From contig JADJMD010000010.1 of the NCBI GenBank assembly GCA_016709765.1, positions 1-64,000 on the forward strand: a stretch of 64,000 nucleotides of DNA, written 5' to 3'. Below the pieces are notes generated by a model, which was not told where the DNA came from, made no database searches, and was given only the letters and a program-made list of their open reading frames with translations. The stretch is from Ignavibacteriales bacterium. Its GTDB lineage: Bacteria > Bacteroidota > Ignavibacteria > Ignavibacteriales > Ignavibacteriaceae. The position numbers and the translations under genes are program-made. Of this stretch, positions 56,481 to 64,000 are shown piece after piece (the first letter of the stretch is position 1; the number at the start of each line of letters is the position of its first letter).

Positions 56481-57667
56481 AGCTGATGTTTTCCCGAAAC
56501 TAATTTTGCTAGTGCAGTAAACATCCATGCATTTGACCACCGCATGAATGATGTTTTTTCTGTTTTAGAATCATAACCTCTAAAATAAAAATATCCGTGA
56601 TCATTCTGCATATTGTTAATCATGTATTCAGCTACCTTATCAGCAATTTCCTCATTTCCGAATCTCGTCAATGTTAAAATTGATTGTGCAGCAGCCGTAC
56701 AATCAATCGGGTATTTTTTATTGTTGTAAAACTTAGGTGCGCCATCAGATTCAAAAAAGTTTTTTAGGTAATAATTAAACCCATTTTTAATGTATTCATT
56801 ATATTTTTTATCATTTGAATTATTTTGATATTCATCAAGACAATCAAGTACATACCCTGTATGATAATTATCCACCCATTTACCTGATACTGCTTTTGAA
56901 TAATACCATGATCCATCCGGATTTTGCTCCTTAATTACAAACTCAACTGCATTCTTTGCTTCATTTATAAGGCTTTCTTCTTTTGTAATTGAGTACACCT
57001 GCGAAAGTAGTCTTGAACCTTTCATACTTGCATTGAATACACACTGTTTGTCAAAAGGGGAGTAGGAGAAGGAGAAGGGGGCGGTCGGTAGTGGGTGGTC
57101 GGTTGTCGGTTGTAGTATATATGTCCTATTTAGATCATTTAAAACAAATTTTGCTGCACTAACAAGTAACTCTTTAGCTTTTTCATTACCCGTTATTGAA
57201 TAACAAATATAAAGCGCATTAGTAATTATTCCTGTTGCAACCACTGTTGGCTGATACGCTGCTATTTTTGCATATCGTGCCTCCCAGTCAAAATCATATC
57301 CCCAGCAAGCGCCGGAGTAAACCTTAGATTGTAATCTCTCCAACTCATTCACTAAAAAGTTAATCTTACTTTCTAATTCTAAATTTTTAATTTTTAATTG
57401 TTCATTGTTCATTAAATAGCAGTAACCTTGCAGCATTAAGCCCAGAGTAACAGGATTATATCCTTTTGGTATCCTTAACAATTGTCTTAAGTTAAATGGT
57501 GATCTTTTAACAAACTGTTGTGCACCAAATCTTATAAACTTGTTAGAATTAAAAAATGGAAGTTTAAAAAGCGGTGAAGAGAGAGCATCATAAGGATCCC
57601 AGCCTTTATATTTTTCCTGTTCTATATACTTTTGTAGCTTTTCAAACGCCTCATTTAATGATTTCAT
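56477..57667 (-). CDS. Alpha/alpha-barrel protein of surface-polysaccharide clusters
   Basis: 396 aa, one open frame. Repeated helical hairpins with aromatic and Gly signatures (GCDFDWEARYAKIAAYQPTVVATG-like stretch; NPDGSWYYSKAVSGKWVDNYHTGYVLDCLDEY; DCTAAAQSILTLTRFG; MRWSNAWMFTAL) resemble (alpha/alpha)6 glycan-processing or C5-epimerase-like folds. Two in-frame pieces are repeat-like: LMNNEQLKIKNLELESK (DNA 57378-57413) and QPTTDHPLPTAPFSFSYSPF (DNA about 57057-57115). It sits between the oxidoreductase and DUF354 genes, a frequent trio in such clusters. Enzymatic activity is not established here. Confidence 0.65.
   Translation of the reverse strand: MKSLNEAFEKLQKYIEQEKYKGWDPYDALSSPLFKLPFFNSNKFIRFGAQQFVKRSPFNLRQLLRIPKGYNPVTLGLMLQGYCYLMNNEQLKIKNLELESKINFLVNELERLQSKVYSGACWGYDFDWEARYAKIAAYQPTVVATGIITNALYICYSITGNEKAKELLVSAAKFVLNDLNRTYILQPTTDHPLPTAPFSFSYSPFDKQCVFNASMKGSRLLSQVYSITKEESLINEAKNAVEFVIKEQNPDGSWYYSKAVSGKWVDNYHTGYVLDCLDEYQNNSNDKKYNEYIKNGFNYYLKNFFESDGAPKFYNNKKYPIDCTAAAQSILTLTRFGNEEIADKVAEYMINNMQNDHGYFYFRGYDSKTEKTSFMRWSNAWMFTALAKLVSGKHQL
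57057..57115. repeat. GTCGGT-type word repeat inside a coding region
   Basis: GGAGAAGGAGAAGGGGGC, then GGTCGGTAGTGGGTGGTCGG and TTGTCGGTTGT, read in frame on the minus strand as a Pro/Thr/Ser-rich loop. The reading frame is preserved. Confidence 0.55.
57378..57413. repeat. AATTTTTAATTG/TTCATTG-type word repeat inside a coding region
   Basis: Iterated TTTTTAATTTTTAATTG then TTCATTGTTCATT, 36 bp, read in frame as NNEQLKIKNLE. The same word types occur between genes at 2415-2505 and in wecB. Confidence 0.55.
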
Positions 57668-58280
57668 TTTTATCTAAATTTTTATAACTGTCCTTGTTTT
57701 AATAGCCTCTATTGCTTTAAAGGTTACCAGACTACTTAAATATAAATCACGAAACGGAATAGGTGAGGGAAGACCATTTTTTAAAGAATTTATAAACATA
57801 TTAATTTCAGCAGCGTGACCTTTATCCTGCTTCTTAATTTTAATAGTCTTTAGCTTAGACCCATATATCTTTAGTTCTTTGAAGTCATCAAGAATCATAA
57901 CTTTACCACCGCTGAAAACTTCCAGATATTCTTTTGGCAGGGATTTATCACCATTAGAAAAATAGGATATGCTGGCAATCCCGCCATTGGTAAACTTCAA
58001 ATTGATATTGATAGTATCCATCAGGCTATCAGAAGTTTCCATTTCTTCAGCCGAAATTGATTCAACTGGTGATCCAGCTATAAAAATACATAAATCTATA
58101 AAATGACAAACCTCACCAATAATTCTTCCGCCGCCAATTTCTTTATCCTGTACCCAATGTTCTTTTGGAATTGTACCTGCATTTATTCTGTAGTTAATAG
58201 CTTTTGGTAAATCATCACTTAATTCGCTTTTAATGTTTGCAATTGCTGGCGCAAATCTTCTATTATACCCAACCATTATT

Positions 58281-58322
58281 CTTAATTTTGAATTTTGAAT
58301 TATGAATTTTGAATTTATAATT
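58281..58322. repeat. GAATTTTGAATTATG-type word repeat inside a coding region
   Basis: Tandem degenerate TTTTGAATTTTGAATTATGAA words, read in frame as INSKFIIQNSKLRIM within the Gfo/Idh/MocA half, where the family has no such segment just before GYNRRFAPA. Confidence 0.55.
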
Positions 58323-58624
58323 TCTAGTTCTTCTTCTGACATTGCAAGTGGTTTCTCTACAAAACATTTTTTACCGGCTTCAGTGCTTTTATTACATACT
58401 ATGATGATTATGCCGTGTGGCTATAAAAACAGTATTTACATTTTCATCTTAATAACTTCATCTGCATTACCGGTTGCTGTACCAAATCCATACTTATCTG
58501 CAATATTTTTTGAAGTATGACTGCGTGATGTTGCTACACTCACAAATTCACATTTACCTTTTAAGTTTGGCAACAGAAAATTCTGAGCAAAACTACCTGC
58601 ACCGATAAAACCTATTTTAGGTGT

Positions 58625-58740
58625 TGTGGGTAGTAAGTTGTGGGTAGTTTAGTATCTGGGTTTTTGAAGACTGCCTACTGTTAGATGCAAAACTGATTCA
58701 TCCGTTTTCCCTCTCCTTCTACTTTTCTCACTTTTCGCAT
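58625..58740. repeat. Word-like repeat block at the domain junction of the oxidoreductase
   Basis: GTTGTGGGTAGTAAG, TTGTGGGTAGTTTAGTATC, TTTTTGAAGACTG, CCTACTGTTAGATG, then a Pyr-rich tail with TCTCACTTTTCGC. It supplies an in-frame stop (58649-58651) between the two domains. CTGCCTACTGTT is shared with block 1. Confidence 0.6.
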
Positions 58741-59832
58741 CATATTTAAGAACCACACCCACAAACTGCTCTTCCTTCTTTAATATCATATCATAAGCAT
58801 CGGTCGCTTTTTCAAAATCATAAACGTGTGTTATCAATCTCTCCATCTTAAGTTTACCTGTATCCAATAACTCAACAAATGCCTGCATATTTCTGTTTTC
58901 AGTCCACCTTACATAACCAATAGGATAGTCTATACCTTTTTCTTCATAGTTAGAATCGTATCTGCCAGGACCATAACTTTGAGGACATTTTTAATTCCAG
59001 CTCTTTTTATAAAAATGTTCCCGTGTAAAACCTGTTGGTACGGCACCCACAATTACTACTTTGCCTTTTCGTCTGCATAGTCTGCCTGCTAATTCAACAG
59101 GATCGTTTGAAGAAGTAGCCGCTGTTATAATAACTGAATCTGTACCGTAACTTTTTGTCAGTTCATAAATCGTTTTTTCAAGCCCGGTATTCTTGCGTAC
59201 AAAAGATTTTCCTATGCCAATCTTATTTGCTAATACAACCTGTCTTTCATCCACATCTATACCTATAGGAAAAACACCAGCCGCATTTAATAATTGCATT
59301 GTAATCTGACCAACTAAGCCCAGCCCGATAACAACACAGTTTTCTCCCAATCTAAGATCAGCTTGTCTTATACCCTGCATAGCTATTGAAGCGACTGTAG
59401 TAAATGCTGCAAACTCTAAATTTCCTGAGCCGGATAATTTAACACACAGGTTTCTTGATACAGAAACATATTCTGAGTGCGCGGCCCCCGTACCACCGCA
59501 AGCCACAAAGTCACCTATTTTAATATCAGATACTTTAGCACCAACACTTATTACCTCACCAGCACAAGAGTAACCGGTGAGGGAAGGGAATCCAGCTTGC
59601 CCATTACCATCTGATACGTTTGAACAACACCCTGCTTTTAATTGACTCATTTACCTGCTTCCCTTCCTTTTGTCTGGACATTGCTTGCCAATGTCAAGTC
59701 TTGCATCTTTAACCGTTTTGCCTTCGGTGCCTGCACTAATACTGAATAATGATTACAGAACTAAAATATTGTTTTCCATTAAAGCGGTAATGGAACTTCA
59801 AGCAGTTCCATTTTCAGTCTTTTAATTTTGCG

Positions 59833-61709
59833 TTAGTTGATGCATTTTAAAATTTCCATAAATTTCTTATACCAAATCTGAAATGAAATGATTGAATAAA
59901 AAATTAGAGCTGGGTTATCTTCTAATCCATTTATATGATTTTTAATAATTTTTTTTGTATTATCAATTGAAAAGTTTTTTATGTCACTCATGATTTCATA
60001 ATCAATTAATGAATCTATTTTATTGCCATCACTAAAAATACTCCTCAGAGGCATACCAAAACCAGCTTTTCTTCGTTTAATAATATAATCAGGGAGATAC
60101 TGTGATGCCATGTCTTTCAATATTCGTTTACCTCTACCAGTTGCACTTATTTTATAAGAACGTGGTAGAGAATAAGCAAACTCAACCAAATTGTAATCCA
60201 AGAAAGGAACGCGTGCTTCTACTGAATTAGCCATACACATTTTATCTATGTGTGTAAATTTTTTTACAAGGAAGTTATTAAACTCAAAAGCAGAGATGTT
60301 ATCAAAAGCATCATTATCATTTTCGAAATATTTGCTGAACACTTGTAATGGGTTATTACCTGACGTTGAATAAACAGACATTGAATTTTCAAGATCACCA
60401 ACGATGTTATAAAATCCATACCGAAGAGGATTGTTAGCATATCGCCCAAACTTCTGAAGATAACGCTTAAAGCCTTCAAGTGTCCTTGACCAGCTTTTAA
60501 ATTTCCTAAAAATTACTACTCAACGATTTTAAAATTTGGGCATATTATCAAAATAACCTGCCAATAAAGTAAGTTGATGACCTGCATAACCAAAAACAAT
60601 TCGTCAGCGCCCATACCTGATAACAATACTTTTGTTCGTTTTGAGGCTTCCCACGCTATCAAGAAAGAGGGTATTTGTGATCCATCCGCTATTAGATCAT
60701 CGGAAAAGTAAGTCGTTGAATTTATTAGCTCTACATTTAATTCATCAATACCAATATCAATAGGTATTAGATTAAGCGAATACTCCTTTGCGAATTTTTC
60801 GCGTAAAATAATCTGATATAGTACCTTCTTTTTTTAAATCATCTTTATTCTTCTTTGCTGAATAATGTAAAATATCTTTATGATCCTTAAATGGTATGCT
60901 ATAATGGAAGAGTCTAGACCACCTGAAAAGAAAGTACCTAATGGTACATCGGACATTAATCGAGATTTATGTTGCTTCAAATACCAATATCCCAATTGGG
61001 CTTTAGCATCTTTGTAACTCAATTTTGAAAATTCAGATTTCTTTTTGAGTTGCCAATACGGGTTGATATTAATTTCAAAAGATTTTAGATCCAGTGTAAT
61101 AAAATACCCCGGTTGCAGCCTGTAAACATTCGCAAGCAATGTATTGTTTTCGGGTACATACTTAAAAATAAAATATTCATTAAGACCTTGCTCAATTTTT
61201 TCTCAATCCCTGCAGCAACTAATGCTTTTATTTCTGAAGCAAATAGAAATACATTTTCAGTTTTATAGTAGTACAATGGTTTTACACCCAATCTATCTCT
61301 GAAAACAAATATTTTTCCCCTAATCTTTTATCGTAAATAGTTAAAGCAAAATCACCATTAAGACAAACCGATAAATTCTATACCAAGCTTTTGATACAGT
61401 TTTAATATTGTTTCTGTATCCGAAGTTGATATAAAATTTTCATCCTTAAGAAATTTTACTCTTAATTCATTATGATTATAAATCTCACCATTAAAAATTA
61501 GAACAATATTCTGATCTGATGATACCATAGGCTGGTTAGCATTGGCAGATAAATCAACAATACTTAATCGAGTATGTCCTAAATAAATATGCTTGTTGTT
61601 TGATTGTATCGAATAGGATCCACTATGGTCGGGGCCTCTGTGCTTTAAAGTTAACAACACACTATCAAAAGATTTAAGATCATTGCCTACATAACCAAAT
61701 ATACCACAT
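59833..61709 (-). pseudogene. Asparagine synthetase-like amidotransferase, multiple frameshifts
   Basis: Pieces in order cover one AsnB-like protein. A glutaminase start CGIFGYVGNDL lies at 61708; its ATG is out of frame by overlap with the Cys codon. Next come KHRGPDHSGSYS, VLIFNGEIYNHNELR, GVKPLYYYKTENVFLFASEIKAL, then the synthetase PP-loop SDVPLGTFFSGGLDSSIIA (about 60920) and the C-terminal EARVPFLDYNLVEFAYSLP and RKAGFGMPLRSIF. Indels occur at about 61364, 61320, 61170, 60870 and repeatedly over 60480-60830. Such enzymes amidate glycans in polysaccharide clusters. The stop overlaps the oxidoreductase start by 13 bp. Confidence 0.7.
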
Positions 61710-61716
61710 AATATAA

Positions 61717-62817
61717 TTAACTTCCAAGAGTTTCTTCAAATATACTAATTATTCTTGAAGCTACTTTTTTAGCTGAGAAATTATTCCGCGCGTATCTAAA
61801 AATTATACACCCCGATTTCTTGCATCATCATTTTGTTATTCCTGAAAGCTATAAGCTTGCTAGTTATTTCTATGGTATATTATTTATATCAATAATATAT
61901 CCATTCACTTCATTTATAAAAATATCAGGTATCCCGCCAACAGAAGTATTCAGCACTGGTAAGCCACATGCCATTGCTTCAAGAACTGAATTGGGCATAC
62001 CTTCATTATAAGTTGGGAATAAAAATATATGAGCATCAAGATAAGCCTTTATTTTACTTACACCAGTTAGAAAACCTGTGAACACAATTCCTTCTATTCC
62101 ATTTTCAGAAACATAGCTTTTTACACTTTCTAATTCTTTACCATCACCAGCAATTATAAAACTATAATTAGTTTTATAATTATTAATGTCTGCGTAAGCT
62201 TTAATAGCCTCATATATACCTTTTCCTTTTCCACCCTTGCAAGAAAAAGTATGTTTGTTTTTTCACTTGCACTTGAAAACTTTTGGGTAATGGACTCTAT
62301 TGTAACTGCATTTTCTATACTATCATCAAATACTGTTGACTCAACATAAATGCTTTTATCATAACCCCAATTTAATAAATGTTGCTTATTTTCATTTGAT
62401 AAATCAATCAGCGCATCAGTTTTAAAGTAAATATATTTAAATACTGAGAATCTTAATCCGGAAATTTTTTTTACAAAATTGTAATCCCAACCTCTGAAAA
62501 AAACAATTACTTTTTTCTTAAATATTTGACTTAATAGAATATATATACCGTCTCTCAGAAGCGCCCTTGAGGATAAGGAGGTTGTAGTCTGAACTAATTG
62601 GATATTTTTTATTTTCAACACTTCTAAAAATTTGATTATATCGGATATGCCTCTCCATAATTCCTGCACAAAATTTTTGTGTGTTGGCCAGTTACGTGAC
62701 CCACGTATCAAAGTAGTGAACATTGGGTGGTAAGTGCTTTCTAATAGATTGATAGTAGTTTGTTATGCCACCTCTTGCATCTTCGCCTGGAACTAAAATG
62801 AGTATATTTTTATTCAA
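61717..62817 (-). pseudogene. Group 1 (GT4) glycosyltransferase, multiple frameshifts
   Basis: It starts (TTG at 62817) NKNILILVPGEDARGGITNYYQSIRKHLPPNVHYFDT, then shifts to another frame: NWPTHKNFVQELWRGISDIIKFL...VIVFFRGWDYNFVKK...NILFLARVEK. A third piece carries the GT4 donor site FLFPTYNEGMPNSVLEAMACGLPVLNTSVGGIPDIF. At least three indels are needed. About 366 codons in all, normal for GT4. It ends 8 bp before the asparagine-synthetase-like gene, so they belong to one operon. Confidence 0.7.
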
Positions 62818-63036
62818 TTAAGTATCAAATTTGGTTTTAAGTAAATTCTACAATAACTAAGATGATTAGACCTATTAAAATAAGTTCAGCACTTGACAAA
62901 TTAATATGATAGTACTTTATCTAAAACCACTAAACTCCACAATAAATTACCATGGTCATCTTAATCCGGTTGCGTTATCATTAACTATGTATATTAAAAG
63001 CTGCAGTATTAAAAATATCATTTTTACTAATTAATC
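62818..63036. other. Intergenic gap, no gene seen
   Basis: AT-rich sequence between the glycosyltransferase and the second asparagine-synthetase-like gene. I see no hairpin terminator, repeat or coding remnant that I can support. Confidence 0.4.
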
Positions 63037-64000
63037 TTAATTTATTTTGAGCTCATCTGTCTTAAACCATTCACGTACAGGCACTCTGAAGCCTTTTTTG
63101 GGCGCCCTCAATAGTTCTTCCGGTAATTTTTTTGCCAGGTATTTTTTAAGATACTTTTTCTTTCCCAACCGTTCATTTTTATTTTTTTATCGACTTTTAT
63201 CATAAACTCAATTAGTCTATGATCCAAAAAAGGCAACCGGGTTTCCAAAGAATATGCCATACTCATACGGTCAACTTTTACTAAATAGTCATTTGGTAGA
63301 TCATATTTAAAATTCATGTACATCAGCTTATAAAAATCATTTTTATAAGTACACTTACTCATAAATTCATTTATAAACTCTGTTATGGGCCAGGTATAGA
63401 TATCAGGATTAATAATTGAACGTATCGAACTCAAATCAGGTTTAGCTCGTTTTTCTAACAATCTACTGTTAAAATCCTTTGAAGCTGAAACTAATAAATG
63501 TTCATATCTTTGAGCTTTATAGCGAATACTACCCGATGAAATATTATTTAATAAACTAAATCCCATCGGCACTATTTTTTGGATTATCTGTGGCAATCTC
63601 CCATATAATTCAGCAAATCTAACACCCTGGTAAGCCGGATAACCCGAAAGAACCTCATCCCCACCATCACCGGTTAAAACCATTTTAACATTGTTTGATG
63701 CAAATTTAGATACATATCCAGTCGGTATTGCAGATGAATCGCCAAATGGTTCGTCATAATAAAACGCGATATTATCTAGCGTTTCTTCAAAACTAGCCTG
63801 CTGTACTTTACCAACAAAGTGTTCAGTCTTAAATTTATCAGCAACAAGGGCAGCTAGCTTACTTTCATCATATTCAGTTTCATCATAACCAATTGTAAAT
63901 GTTTTAACGGGGTAGCTTGAAATTTCAGACATCAAAGCCACGATGGTAGACGAATCTAAACCACCGCTTAAGAATGCGCCAAAGGCACATCGCTGCGCAT
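63037..64000 (-). pseudogene. asnB: Second asparagine synthetase-like gene, N-terminus beyond window, one frameshift
   Basis: The visible part is the synthetase domain and C-terminus: VKTFTIGYDETEYDESKLA, FGDSSAIPTGYVSKFA, VLTGDGGDEVLSGYPAY, VDRMSMAYSLETRLPFLDHRLIEF. The frame breaks at the A6 run 63152-63157; a seventh base continues KYLAKKLPEELLRAPKKGFRVPVREWFKTDELKIN to TAA at 63037. The glutaminase domain and PP-loop lie right of position 64000. It is clearly a different copy from the gene at 59833-61709. Its one indel is at the far C-terminal part. Confidence 0.82.

Larger units (their letters stand above)
57674..59845 (-). pseudogene. Bi-domain oxidoreductase (alcohol dehydrogenase-like plus Gfo/Idh/MocA), many frameshifts
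   Basis: The span is 724 codons, close to the roughly 710-aa family of fused oxidoreductases in glycan clusters. The start MHQLTQN at 59845 continues in pieces as MELLEVPLP, NHYSV and ISAGTEGKTVKDARL, then an intact dehydrogenase part (GYSCAGEVISVGAKV; NCVVIGLGLVGQITMQLL). From about 58620 the Gfo/Idh/MocA half follows (KIGFIGAGSFAQNFLLPNLKGK; FVEKPLAMSEEEL; GGGRIIGEVCHFIDL). At least six indels and an in-frame stop at the repeat-filled junction (58625-58740) break it. Single-gene origin is inferred from order, spacing and family architecture. Confidence 0.6.

Noticed and set aside
1..64000. rRNA, tRNA and insertion-sequence transposase genes
   Set aside because: I looked for CCA-end cloverleafs, rRNA core words and DDE transposase motifs and saw none that I could support.

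Overview
The window is AT-rich DNA from a Gram-negative, LPS-making bacterium of the Bacteroidota/Chlorobi branch, most likely an Ignavibacteria-like lineage. This is inferred from protein style, Kdo and Lpt genes, OmpA with TSP3 repeats, large sodium:solute symporters and dispersed CATTTCGA-type hairpin repeats; no rRNA or tRNA is present to prove it.

Layout. 0-6.3 kb: an integron-type integrase at the left edge, a frameshifted surface lipoprotein, about 1 kb of nested hairpin repeats, and a frameshifted sodium:solute symporter preceded by two paralogous 70-aa membrane proteins. 6.4-12.3 kb: a complete phosphate-uptake operon (pstS, porin, pstC, pstA, pstB, phoU). 12.3-17.4 kb: a TetR regulator, a second symporter with a coupled 45-aa membrane protein, and a large PIG-L-type deacetylase. 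17.7-22.9 kb: a toxin-antitoxin pair, then a tightly packed Kdo/LPS export operon (kdsA, kdsD, lptC, OstA protein, lptB). 22.9-25.6 kb: a MurU-like nucleotidyltransferase, a sugar-kinase-like domain fused to a RapZ C-terminal domain, and a GNAT acetyltransferase. 25.7-37.7 kb: mixed housekeeping genes (esterase, peptidases, FKBP isomerase, fructosamine kinase, phosphatase, YjbQ, Fur, FeoA/FeoB). 38.2-41.4 kb: an unrecognised gene followed by a degenerate Snf2-like protein with an Mrr-like C-terminus. 41.5-64 kb: a surface-polysaccharide region (UDP-sugar decarboxylase, OmpA/SPOR protein, Wzi-like protein, initiating sugar transferase, O-antigen polymerase/ligase, UDP-GlcNAc 2-epimerase, DUF354 protein, bi-domain oxidoreductase, two asparagine-synthetase-like enzymes, glycosyltransferase).

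Condition. Genes between about 5 and 49 kb are almost all intact, with one exception near 23.0 kb. From 49.7 kb rightwards most genes carry single-base indels, so that half is either decaying or poorly resolved sequence. The same part holds unusual shuffled word-like repeats, both between genes and in frame inside them.

Most noteworthy: (1) the word-like repeats at 51.7-59.7 kb; (2) micro-palindromes with short target duplications inserted into older hairpin repeats; (3) the pseudo-Snf2/Mrr-like two-gene unit; (4) the kinase-RapZ fusion next to a MurU-like enzyme; (5) the integron integrase at the edge.
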